From Impatiens glandulifera (lineage: Eukaryota; Streptophyta; Magnoliopsida; Ericales; Balsaminaceae): 64,000 nt of DNA. How positions within the stretch are numbered: position 1 is the first letter of the stretch; every line of letters starts with the position of its first letter. Position numbers and translations under genes: made by a program. The stretch spans positions 139,677,520 through 139,741,519 of the forward strand of contig NC_061862.1 of the NCBI RefSeq assembly GCF_907164915.1, read 5' to 3'. Below the pieces are notes generated by a model. That model made no database searches. It had not been told where the DNA came from and saw nothing but the letters and a program-made list of their open reading frames with translations. Shown piece by piece: positions 32,859 to 44,402 of this stretch.

Positions 32859-33149
32859 GATAAACTCAACGAAATATTCAATTAAAGTAAGTCCACGAAT
32901 CAACGTGGCATGACACGTGAGTAAGAGAGAGAAAATTTTCAAATGTCTCGAAATAGTAATTTCGGGTCCCGAAACGGTAATTTCAGGTCCTGAAACGGCC
33001 ATTTCGGGAATAATTTATTTTTTCCCGAAATGAGTGGTTTCGGGACCCGAAATAAGCGTTTTTGGGACGTGGGGACACCTAGCAGACCACGTCGGATTCG
33101 TGGACCTGCTTTCGTTGAATCTTTCGTTGAATCTTTCGTTGAGTTTATC
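32859..33149. mobile_element. MITE with long imperfect terminal inverted repeats, 291 bp
   Basis: The left end GATAAACTCAACGAAATATTC continues to GTCCACGAATC-ACGTGG. The complement of the right end gives the same series, lengthened by an extra GATTCAACGAAA unit. The arms are thus about 50 and 60 bases. The centre holds several TTTCGGGTCCCGAAA-type palindromic words. A T/A-run follows at 33160-33180. No reliable target duplication was seen. Confidence 0.75.
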
Positions 33150-33691
33150 AATTCTCTATAAAAAAAAAAAAAAAAAAAAATAATACAATCCAAATTATAT
33201 AACAAGTTAACAACATTACTGAAACAACAAAAGAAATTACCTGATCAAAATCAGAGAATAGACTTCAATTTAATGTAATTATTAATTACACATATTGAAT
33301 TCAGAATTTGAAGCAACATTTATAACAAATTGCTAAACAAATATAGTACAAGGAAGTCAGATGATTGTGGCTGCTAAAGAGACAAAAATTTACTTAATAT
33401 AATTGGACTTAAAATTCTAAATAACATTAAGTAATTGTTTTTAAGATTACTAAGAGATTATGACACTATATGTTACATGCATACTATATCTAGATTTTCA
33501 AATTCCAAGTTCCAAACTTTGAATAATCAAGCAGTTTTAATCTACATCTACAAAAATTTCATTAAACTAATTGTAACAAAAAAAAATAGTTACAAAACTT
33601 TAATTAGTTAATTCCTTATGTAAATTTGAAAATATCATTTGACTCATAACTTTTAATCAGAATTTGTGCCACGTATTTTCGGTGGGACCGA

Positions 33692-34351
33692 TTAGGCTGG
33701 TGTTGCAGGTGTTTTCGGTGTGGCCGGAGTTTTCGGAGTGGCAGGTGTTTTCGGCGTGGCCGGTGTGGCAGGTGTTGTCGGTGTGGCCGGAGTTTTCGGT
33801 GTGGCGGGTGTTGCCGGCGTGGCCGGAGTTTTCGGTGTGGCAGGTGTTGCCGGCGTGGCCGGTGTGGCAGGTGTGGCCGGTGTAGCAGGTGTGGCAGGTG
33901 TTTTCGGTGTGGCCGGTGTGACAGGTGTTGCCGGCGTGGCTGGTGTTTTCGGTGTGGCAGGTGTTGCCGGCGTGGCTGGTGTTTTCGGTGTGGCAGGTGT
34001 TGCTGGTGTTTTCGGTGTAGCAGGTGTTGCTGGTGTTTTCGGTGTGGCTGGTGTGCCAGTGTGGCCCGTGTGACCGGTATGACCCGTGTGGCCCGTATGA
34101 CCGGTGTGACCTGTGTGGCCGGTGTGACCCGTGTGGCCGGTGTGACCCGTGTGGCCGGTGTGACCCGTGTGGCCCGTGTGGCCGGTGTGACCCGTGTGGC
34201 CGGTGTGACCCGTGTGGCCGGTGTGACCCGTGTGGCCCGTGTGACCCGTGTGGCCCGTGTGGCCGGCAAATACTTCACAAATTTGATCGCCAACTATTAC
34301 CAAAGCAATTACCAATGCAAGAAACCGAACACTTTTCATTCTCAACCTCAT
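33692..34351 (-). CDS. Secreted protein of 23 Gly-His-Thr and 40 Thr-Pro-X triplets
   Basis: The minus-strand frame encodes 219 residues. Residues 1-29 form a signal peptide (basic start, hydrophobic [10 protein letters not shown] core, EVFA end). The mature chain then has two low-complexity domains: 23 uninterrupted GHT triplets, one Gly, and 40 triplets of the form TPA or TPK (single TPV and TPT). It ends at a TAA directly after TPA. At DNA level both domains have a 9-base period, which leaves other frames open by chance. A minus-strand TATA-like TATATAACC and a CCAAT word lie about 90-100 bases upstream. TP-rich tracts are typical of hydroxyproline-rich, O-glycosylated cell-wall proteins, and the His-rich domain could bind metal ions; both are inferences. 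No homologue is recognised. The low mutation load in triplets argues for real coding or very recent expansion. Confidence 0.7.
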   Translation of the reverse strand: MRLRMKSVRFLALVIALVIVGDQICEVFAGHTGHTGHTGHTGHTGHTGHTGHTGHTGHTGHTGHTGHTGHTGHTGHTGHTGHTGHTGHTGHTGHTGHTGTPATPKTPATPATPKTPATPATPKTPATPATPATPKTPATPATPVTPATPKTPATPATPATPATPATPATPATPKTPATPATPATPKTPATPTTPATPATPKTPATPKTPATPKTPATPA

Positions 34352-34433
34352 TTTCAGCTAACAATGAATATATTGGTGACTACCACTTGAGATGTTTTAT
34401 TTTCAAACAATTCAACAAGAGGATGATATTTTA

Positions 34434-34445
34434 TTGGTTATATAC
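34434..34445 (-). promoter_or_regulatory. Probable TATA region of the GHT/TPX gene
   Basis: The complement reads TATGTATATAACCAAT, about 85-95 bases before the ATG. It is plausible as a core promoter, with the CCAAT word just downstream of it. Confidence 0.4.
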
Positions 34446-34449
34446 ATAA

Positions 34450-35737
34450 CTAAAGTTCTTGATGGGTTTAGATGAAAAGTAGGGATTAAGTTCTAGGTAG
34501 GGCTATGTTATCCAACAGCACTAGGAGCGGCTGAAATCAATATTGGATATATAGGTTTCACAAAGTAGCTATTTTTCATTCTTCCTATATTTTCTCCCTA
34601 CCAAGCATTATTTCAGATATTTTCTATAACATTAGTTCATTAAATGAATACTATAACTCATTTTTTTTTTTCATACTAATAACAATTGAAGATTAATTTT
34701 AATATATACAAACCAACCAAAATTAGAAAGAACACTAGAATAAGTTTTTATTTTATTAATTAATTTGAGGTCGATGATGAGTTCAATATTTAGCATACTT
34801 GTCTATATATGTATTATCTCTTCGTTTTTTCTACTTGTCTTCTGTTTGATCACGAACTCTCTTTCTTCCGCCAACCTAAACACCTCGAGCTCTTGTATAT
34901 CGAAAATGATATCGTTTTAGTTTTATTTCTGATTTCAGTGTTCTTTTCAAACTTTATATTTTATTTTTAATTTCTTTTGAAGCCTTACATTTATCTCTCA
35001 CTTTATAATTAGGAATCACAAAAATAAATCATTGCGTTAACTGGATTGATAAAAAAATCGGAAGATAAAATTGGGAGATAACGCATTTAAAACTGTATTT
35101 ATGTAGTATTTTCAAATAAACTAGGATTCATATCGTGATAACAGTTTTTGAGATTTTGAATAATATTTTAATTGTATTTATGTAGTGTCGGTAGATAAAA
35201 GTGGGATCAATATAGTGTTAACAATTTTTTGAGATTGTGATACAATGTTTTAACTGTATTTATATAGTATCGGTAGATAAAACTGAGATTCATATAATGT
35301 TAACATTTTTTTAAATTATGATATAGTGTTTTAAGCTGTTTTTATTCCTACTGATTCATATGCTCAACTTAAACTGTTTTTATTTACGATATAAGATGTT
35401 AAAAAATAGATAATGTATAGATATGGCAGTGGTATCATTGTTGCTTGGGCGCATTTGTTGATTGTGAATTGTAGATAACAGACAAGGCCCCAAAAGCATA
35501 AGATTTACTTCACCCCTTTGTATTTTGTAAACTTTATTAATAATATATTGTTTATACATTTTGTATTAGTGTATAATACACTTTCTATTGTAAACATATA
35601 GGCATTATTCGGTGCTTCGGGTGAATTTGAGTTAACGCTCATAGAAAAAATGAAGCAGTTCGAACTTTTCAATTAGAACATCGACATTGCTGGCCTTGTA
35701 AGTAAATATTCCATTAAAATTGGGCATTATGTGATAA
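34450..35737. other. Intergenic; contains an 80-bp tandem repeat
   Basis: No gene recognised. A diverged 80-base tandem repeat lies at about 35090-35340 and is listed separately. Confidence 0.5.
35090..35340. repeat. Diverged ~80-bp tandem repeat, three units
   Basis: TGTATTTATxTAG recurs at about 35094, 35173 and 35255. Each is followed by GGTAGATAAAA-, GGATTCATAT- and GTTAACA-like blocks. Confidence 0.75.
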
Positions 35738-36587
35738 ATAACCATGTAAATCGATTAAGAGGGCCATGTAAATCGTTTCAGACCTTCATGTAAAGCGATT
35801 CATAACAACATTTAAAGCTCTCTTCATTATTACATGTAAAGTGTTTTCATTTTCTATAGATTTTCTTACCTATAGATTGCAACAATCATTACTACATAAT
35901 ATGTTACAAATATGTTACAACATGGTCGAAGAAGTAATAGAAATAATTGACAACAGAACACTAGAAGTACTATTTGTTAATAAATATATGTTGGTATGAA
36001 ATGGTAATACTCTAATATTCTCTAGTATCATTAGGATATGAAACAATGTACTTGACATCATTTTTTTATCATTGTAAATAGAAGGAGAAGTTTCACATTC
36101 TTGACGTGCATAGACTCCTTAGTTGTTAATAAAGTCTCAAAATTCAAAATAGAGGTCTTGATAATACAATTGTAGGATAATACAAACGTTAATGATTGTG
36201 GAGTGTATGAGGCATATGTAGACATATAAAGGAGACAACAAGAAATTGAGCTCTGATATCACACTTAAAAATGCCAAGATAAAATTGAAGGCGCTTAGAA
36301 TAAATTACTATGCGTCTATCCTCGACTCAGACATGAACAAGTTGAAGAAAAAATGCAAGCGAGTTGCATGCAAATTTTCAAAATGTAACAATTCTCAAAA
36401 TATATTATACAATTTTACATGAAAGTCGTATATTTTTGTATATTTAATAATGTATTAATTCATTGTTGTATATCTCAATTGTAAAAATAATTCAATTGTA
36501 TTCAATTTGCTATATATATTTTAATTGTTTATATTGATTCACTGTTGTATATTTCAATTGCATAAGTAGTCCATTTCTTCTTTTTTC

Positions 36588-36618
<31 letters not shown>

Positions 36619-38273
36619 TTTTTTTTATATATTTTAATTTTCAAACATTAAAAGTCGTATAAACAAACATTATAAACGATTATAATAACTTTTGACTAAA
36701 AGAAAATCATTCACAATAGAGTGATTCCTTTTACATAAAATGTGAGACAATTTACATTAATATGTAAATTATTTTTACATTAAGTAGTGAACCGCTTTAA
36801 ATGACCTGGTGAAATGATTTACATGAAAATTAAATTTGGTGTATATTTAATTTTAACCTTCAATTATTTTTTATTTTTACTTTTTTCAAATTCATCTTTG
36901 TTTAGAAACCTATAAAACAAAATATATAAACTATAAAGTCAATTATTTCAAATATCAATTATAACTAACCCTTAACAACTTATTTAAAAACAAAAAACTC
37001 TTCTTACCAAAATAACAAATTCAGCAATCTTTATTTTTTAAGAAAATACTAAGTCAACAACTAATTTATAAAATCAATTTGTTAAAACTAACTTCAACCT
37101 AAAAAATTTATTTTATAAAAAACAAACAAATTATAAACAAACTTTTTACATGAACGTGTGAAATGCTACATGAATTAATGAATTGCTTTACATTAAAAAA
37201 AAAATTGTTATATATTTTAGTCTGGTCTTCGACAGGGCCTTCAACTATTTATTTATTTTTATTTTTTCAAATTTAACCATATTCCATAACATATAAAACA
37301 TAAAATATATTAATTATAAAGTCAATCATTTCAAATATCATTTATAACTAATATCTAATAACCTATTTAAAAGAAGAAAAAAAAACTTAAAATAACCTAT
37401 TTAAATGAAGAAAAAAACAAAAAAAAAAAAACTTATGTTATGTTTGATAACTTGACTTATTACTTAATTGAATATATTAACGACTTATTTTAAATAAGTA
37501 GGTTTTGATAACACATATTTATAATAGACTTAATTAAAAATATGTTAAAAATAATAAGTTAAAATATGAAACTTATTTTAAAAGTGTAAAAAAAAAAAAG
37601 CTAAACGTGCCACTCTTAAATTTTTATTTTTTTTTATCTTTTTAAATTAATTTTAACTACTTGTATATATATATATATATAAAGTCGTATTATTTTTCTA
37701 TTTTTTTCTCATTGATTGCAAGTATAACAAACATTTTATTTTTATCATAATTCTTCTTATTTTACGAGATTATTTTCAAATATCTTAAAATAAAAATATA
37801 ATTATATCTGAACTAATTATAAAATAATAAAATAAATATATATATTATTATTTCATATTTAATTTTATATATAAAATTGTATTATTCTTTTTTTCATATT
37901 ATAATTACAACAAACTTCATCTTTTCTTTGATTATAATTTAATTTAATATATTTTAAAGATTATTTTAGAACATTATTAAATAAAAATTTATTTAGATAT
38001 TTATATCTAAACTATATATATATATATATATTATCTCTCCTATTTTCTATTATATATAAATATAAAATCGTATTATTTTTTCAATTCTAAACAAATTTTT
38101 TTTTTATAATTAATCTGATTAACTTTAAAATATTATTTTCATAATATTATTTTCATATATCATAAAAAAAAATATTATTATATCTAAAATAATTAAAATA
38201 AAAACATATAAATATATATATATATTTTTTTATTATCTCTTGTATATATTCTTTATATATATTCGTTAGTTCT

Positions 38274-38275
<2 letters not shown>

Positions 38276-38367
<92 letters not shown>
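38276..38367. repeat. Compound (TA)n (TAT)n microsatellite
   Basis: A TA run of about 40 bases is followed directly by an ATT run of about 50 bases. Confidence 0.9.
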
Positions 38368-38368
<1 letters not shown>

Positions 38369-38649
38369 GTTTAACAAATTATAATTTTAATATAATAAAT
38401 AACAAAATATAATATTTATTTTAATTTTTTATTTAATATATTAAATTATATACTTCTATATATTAAGCTTATTAGCTAATATAAGTATAAGTATAAGGGT
38501 ATAATAGTTTTGATGTATTTATTGAGATATTAATTTTAGATATCATCAAATTAATTGAAATATATTATTTAATATTCAGATATTAATTTTCAGTTTTATT
38601 AAACACATAGTCTTTTATCAAAATAAATTCAACCATCTTTAAAAAAACT

Positions 38650-38913
38650 AATGCCTTGTTTAGTTGGGGTTATTCAAATAACTATAACCCAAATTATTAT
38701 ATCACTCTCCATTTCCTCCATCACATCACTCAATTAATCACCCAAAATATTAAAATACCTTTTATTTTGAATTATTATTTTTTATTTTATTATTATATAT
38801 TAATACAATTTAAGACATTCTACCAAAAATATTTCCACCTCCTCAAATCATCACCAATCATTACTTTCCAAATAATCAGGTTATTTGAATAACCCCAATC
38901 CAAACAACCCCTA
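38650..38913. mobile_element. MITE, about 264 bp, with ~30-bp inverted termini
   Basis: The left end reads CCTTGTTTAGTTGGGGTTAT then TCAAATAAC. The complement of the right end reads GGGTTGTTTGGATTGGGGTTA then TTTGAATAACC. The middle is AT-rich and has no coding content. The end style (GGTTGTTTGG) is common in plant MITEs. The target duplication is unclear. Confidence 0.7.
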
Positions 38914-39849
38914 AGTCAACAATTAGTTTATAAAATCAATTTGTTACAACTAACTTTAAACTAACAATTTTATTTATATAAAAAAAACTAACTTTAACTA
39001 ATGTTTACATGAAGGTGTGAAACGTTTAAATAAATGTGTGAATCGTTTTACTTGAAATAGTGAATTAATTTACATGACTATGTCAAGTGATTTACATGAA
39101 AATTTGTTGTATATTTCAATTATATAAGAAATTCAATTGTAGTTCATTTTATTGCATATATTTCAATTATTAAAAGTTGGTATAATCTTTCTGGAACATT
39201 TTGAGTTTAAGTGGGGGCCATGACGGTGGGATGTCATGCTATTTCTCATTTAATTCTAAAACAAAGTTGTATAAGTAAACATTCTAAATGATTATAACAA
39301 TTCTTGACCTAAAAGAAAATCATTCACAATAGAGTGAAAAGCTTTACATGAATGTGTGAAACACTTTACATGAAAGTGTGAATTGTTTTACATGAAACAA
39401 TGAATCCTTTAAATGGTCATGCCAAGTGATTTACATGAAAATTTATTGTAGATAATACTCACTTCTCACAATGTATTATACAAATGTGATATTACAAAAG
39501 TCATTTAATATTACTCATTTCTCAAAATGTATTATACAAATGCGATATTACAAAGTCAATTACTATTACAGTGTCCATACAATGTATTGTCAGTCAAGTA
39601 CTTGAGAAATTTAGAAAAGTGTTGTAATGAAATGTTTTCATAAATGTGACAATCGTTTTACATGAAGCAGTGAATCGCTTTACATGGCCATGTCAAACAA
39701 CTTACATAAAACTTTGGTGTATATATTGAATCCCAATTTTATATGTCGATATTATATATATAAATACAATTTATAAACATGTTCATATTAAAAACAAATA
39801 TTAAAAACAACTTGAATTAAAAACAAACTCCAATATAATGATTAAATAT

Positions 39850-39988
39850 AATTTTAAATGTAATTCTTTGTTCATATAATGATTTAAATATTAGGAAAGA
39901 AACAAACTACAATAATATAATTTTAAATGTAATTCTTTGTTCATATAATGATTTAAATATTAGGAAAGAAACAAACTAAATACTAAGA
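39850..39988. repeat. Tandem duplication of 69 bp, nearly perfect
   Basis: The word ATTTTAAATGTAATTCTTTG starts at 39851 and again at 39920. The identity continues through AGGAAAGAAACAAACT in both copies. Confidence 0.9.
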
Positions 39989-39990
39989 AC

Positions 39991-41880
39991 AAACTAGAAT
40001 TTCGTCCTTAAGATTATACCATTTTCGACAACGGGAGTTTTGATTCGCTTCGCAAAAGTTGGATCGAGACTCGAAGGTACACACAGAAGAGTGATTTCAT
40101 AGTGTTTTGGTTTAAAAAGTTCATTTCGCATTGAGAGAGAGAGGAATAGGGGACGGAGATGATTTTATGAAAATGTTACCGGATATTACATCGAGCGGTA
40201 AATCATTTTTTTACAAATTTTTATTTTCTTTTATTATTTTATTTTTTCTCTATCAGACATGGCATGTCACGTCACGTCGAATTTGCTGTTGATGTCTTAA
40301 TTATTTCCCATGTAAATATATCTACAATATTTGGGGTGGATTTGCTTTTCCACCCCTTGTCCTATTACATGTCTCATTCACAAACACTTCAAAATTATAG
40401 AGATAATTTTTTTTTTATCAAAAGAGTAAGAATTTTAAAAGTATTTTGAAGAATGAGACATTTATGGAGACAAATGGTGGATAACAGATATCCCAATATT
40501 TGAGAGAGGAAGAGGTAAAAGATAGCATTCATTCTTTAATTATATTTATTTTGTAGAATTTGTTTGATAAGACTATTTGAGTGTTTTTATAATTTATGAT
40601 TATTTTTTATATCTCAAGTATTTATTTTCTAAATAATATTATACAACTTTTAACTAATTTGTTTAAAATAACTAACATCAAGGTAGTATGACTAGTCTAC
40701 CTATTTCAACATTTTAAAATTAATAATAGTAATATTATTTATCTAGAGACGAGTTTGATAAATTTTGTAATTCACATTCTCGGTTTGATTATTTCTAGTT
40801 CAATATTTTTTTTCCATTTATTTTAAGGTTATCCCAATTATTTTTCAAACCTACTTTAACTCTAATTTTTGGATCCACTAGCTATAACTCTAATTTATGG
40901 ATCCCCGTCCTCTAATTAAAAGACAATGATTATGTTTGTTATTTTTGAATTTGAAGAAGACAACATAATTCAATACCACCTTAATTATTAATGAGAATTG
41001 AATATACAATTTTATTTATCAAATTTTTGAACTATTTAATAAGACTATTTCCACTGGTACATAACTATTATTATATTTATTATAAAACTGTATTATTATA
41101 TTTATTATAAAAGTGAATCATTTTAATTCTTATATATTAAGTTTGATGGTCTTTGAGTAAATAATAAAATTCCCCAGATTTTTCTAACCCTTACTTGTAA
41201 GTTAGTGTAGATATATAGTCCAGTCCCTATATTTCTCCCAGAAAGGCACTTGAAAATTTGTACCATAATCAAGGTAAGTGTAATTTATTATTTTATTTTT
41301 GGATAAATGTTACTATTTGGTCAAATTAGCATTCATAATTTCATTCCATAAATAAAACCTTATCATATTTTGTTTAACATAATATTAACGGAGTATATTT
41401 TTTTTTTTTTTATATTCTTATCATATCTTTTTTAACATAATATTAACGGAGTATAATTTTTTATATATTCTTTTTACATAAACTTAATATTAGATTAATT
41501 TTAATCCAAAATTTTGGAGAGAGAATCTAATTAACCATAACCATTACTTTAATATTATTTTGATCCTCAAAATATTATTTTATAGGCTAATTTAGATCCA
41601 AATTCCATCTAAAATCTAATCGACCCAAAATTCTTTACTGTATTTTTTACTTTATTTATTTTTATTTAAGCTTTATAAAATTATTTTTCACTATATATAG
41701 GTTCAAAGATGAAAATGGAACCTGGCAGGAAGACTGAACAGAAATGAAAATTTTAATAAAAAAAATATACTTTCAAGACCTCTTCACATTGGAAGGTACA
41801 CTTAACATTAATTTTGTCCTGAAAAATATTGAAATAAAAAGTTACAAACAAAAGTTATAAACGATTAAACTAAAATACCG
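39991..41880. other. Intergenic, nothing recognised
   Basis: AT-rich. A short direct repeat (CTTATCATAT...TAACATAATATTAACGGAGT) occurs twice at about 41356-41395 and 41417-41455. No gene was found. Confidence 0.5.
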
Positions 41881-42119
41881 TGTTAGTAGAATATATATAT
41901 ATAAGAGAGTAAATTAAAAAAAAAAACTAGAATTGCTTGATGCAAACAAGACACAAAGATTTGACATGTCACTGTTTCATGAATTTTTGGGTACTTTCGA
42001 GCCAAACATTTTACAATCGGTCGGTAAAAGCTTTTTTTTTTTTTTTTTTTTTTTTTCTTCATGTACAAACAACTTAGTAAGAGTACCAGTGTACCACCAA
42101 AAAGAGAACAACAAGTGAG

Positions 42120-42362
42120 TCACCTAACTCAGATCAATTAGCCTACACAAATTTTGCATACATGATCGTAACAAAGCACACGGCCAACCGACTACAACCA
42201 CTTATAGATAAATTTATATCGGAACTACAATATAGATTCATCAAGGGATGTCAAATCCATGATAATATTTGTATCGCACAAAAGGTCATGCATATGTTCA
42301 ACAACAAGAAGAAATTAATGACAAAAACATTTTTTGATTTTCTTTCAAATTTGAGAAGATAA
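42120..42362 (+). pseudogene. LINE reverse transcriptase fragment
   Basis: The frame 42162-42362 encodes 66 residues that follow the start of the LINE RT core: ANRLQPLIDKFISELQYRFI, then KGCQIHDNICIAQ. It lacks the catalytic motifs and ends in a stop. It is a short, isolated relic. Confidence 0.7.
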
Positions 42363-42499
42363 AAATTTATGACAGACTTGATGTGATTTTCTCAAATTAG
42401 TTTTGATAGACAAGCTTCTCAACGAAATGGACCAATATGATCATGCAATACTGCATATGATCAGTCATTTGACATCAACATAAGACTACTTTCTCATTC

Positions 42500-42960
42500 C
42501 CAAAAAATCCCAAGTGTGACACGATTTGTTTCGATGAAATAAAATGCCTTTCAAGGGTCGTAGTTTGATTTGATCCCTCCTAGAATAATTTTCATTCCCA
42601 ATAATTTCCCATTTTATATAATTTGTTTCAATTAAATTCAATGTCTTTCAAGGTGTTTATCAAGTAGCTCACTTAGTTAGAGTGTTTGTCTTATGTGTCA
42701 CGTACGGTTTTGAGCCCCGTTGAGACTTCTTATTTCACAAAATTCCAATGTCACTAGTTCAAGCCACGTAATATTGTCAATGTGGCACGCTTTGTTTATG
42801 TGAAATCAAATGGTTTAAAAGTTATTCCTTAAGTAGTTTCACTTAATTAGAGACTTAATTTCATGAGTCACGATTTTGAGCCCACCAAGACTAGTTTCTT
42901 ATTCATAAAGAATCTAAATGTCACATTTTGTTTATCAAATGTCTTCCAAGAGCATTCATG
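42500..42960 (+). repeat. Two to three SINE-like/tRNA-related repeat units
   Basis: Units with the order GTGACACGATTTGTTT..., AATGTCTTTCAAGG, A-box-like TAGCTCACTTAGTTAGAG, B-box-like GGTTTTGAGCCCC and a TTCTTATT end recur at about 42510, 42640 and 42790. The second and third are the clearest. The tRNA-like promoter words make a SINE origin likely, but copies are diverged and no target duplications were found. Confidence 0.5.
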
Positions 42961-44250
42961 TGGGATTTAAAAGTAAGAAAAGTTAATTTCTCTTTCACCC
43001 TATGTGATTCCAATATTATGTGTTGATTTAGCTTGCAAAATAACATATCAATTTCCACAACTAAGTCAATCAGAACGTTGGTATAAGTAATTGTTTAACT
43101 AGACTATTTTCATTTAATAACATTTCATGTGTTTGTACTTCCTTTTAACCAAACTTAACAAAAAAATAATAATAATTATACGTTCATAATTCATATGACT
43201 AAAGTGTAGATCTTCGAGATTATTTTCTCTACACAATATCTTAATGTGACACGAGTTGTTTTGATATCCTCCTATAATTCATTTACTTGTATTGACATTA
43301 TGATCTCTCTTATTGTGAGTCACTATTATGTGCTGAATTACAATAAAAATAAGCCTATAATGTCATAACTCGATTAATTAGAGAATTGGCCTTAGACATT
43401 GTGGAATTAAAAGTTAACTAGACCACTTTTTTTTTTTATAAACATGATCGACATGTAATATTCCATTTAAAAGGATCAAACATAAGAAAATTTTATGAGC
43501 TAAAAGTTTTAGGTTACCTTAACTATGAGCTTTATGTTGGAGAGAGACTATTCTGTCTAGAGATTATTGGGTTTAAGCTCATTTTCCATAATATAAAACA
43601 TTAAATGACGTGTTTTATGAATTCAAATGTCTTTCAAACGTGTTCCTCTAACATTGAAAATAAACATATAAAGTCTCTGCTCGTTTATCCTTTAAAAATG
43701 AAAAACTTCTTATTTAAAATTTTAAAATAACTTAATAATTTTTTGAAAAAAAAATGAATGTAACCATGTATAAATGAGATTTGCTTCAACTTTAAGCACA
43801 AAAATAGTACAACTCTCAAAGTTTCACTCAAAACACACGAACTAACCATTTATTAAATAACTTAATGAAAACATGCTTAAATCAAAATGAAACTAAAAAA
43901 TTCTCAAAAATATTAAATGAGTTCACCGACCGTTTTCACCGATTTTTTCAACAAGAATAATCATAACAGTGTTGTGAAAAAAATATATCCAACCGCGATT
44001 ACTATAAAGTTTGTCAAATAGTTCATGAGAAAAAACATGAAAGGCGAGAAAAAAAATTATTACATTATCTCTTATCTAAAACTAAATAAAAGATAATTTA
44101 AGAAATTTCAATATTTAATTATTTTAAAATAAATAAAAATAGGAATAATAGTTTGATTAAAATAAAAAAAAGTAGTTAATATGCTTAACTAGTAATTAAA
44201 CTGTTAAACAAGAAAGCTCAATAAACACTTTCCTGATTTAGTGATAAAAA
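42961..44250. other. Intergenic, nothing recognised
   Basis: AT-rich DNA with weak echoes of the preceding repeat (for example GTGACACGAGTTGTTTTGAT near 43247). No gene was found. Confidence 0.5.
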
Positions 44251-44402
44251 TGCAAAGATGAAGGTCCCTTTATTCCCTCTTCCGCACTCTTTCTCTTGTC
44301 CCTTTCCCTTTATCTCCCTATACAAAACCCTAACAATATCACTCCTTTCTCACACCATCAATCTCCATCTCTCTTTCTCTCTCATTTCTTACATTTTCAC
44401 TC

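Larger units (their letters stand above)
35738..39990. repeat. AT-rich block with a dispersed TTTACATGAA-type motif in six clusters
   Basis: A motif of about 22-27 bases resembling TTTACATGAAAGTGTGAATCG recurs in clusters at about 35738-35850, 36725-36840, 37145-37195, 39005-39115, 39330-39450 and 39640-39720. Within clusters it repeats three to five times with changing middle bases. Between them lie AT-rich DNA, microsatellites and a MITE. No coding frame was found. It may be the body of one large non-coding element. Confidence 0.6.

Noticed and set aside
33616..34390. Several long open frames on both strands over the GHT/TPX gene
   Set aside because: The 9-base period keeps other frames free of stops. 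Only the minus-strand frame 34351-33692 has a signal peptide and a regular product.
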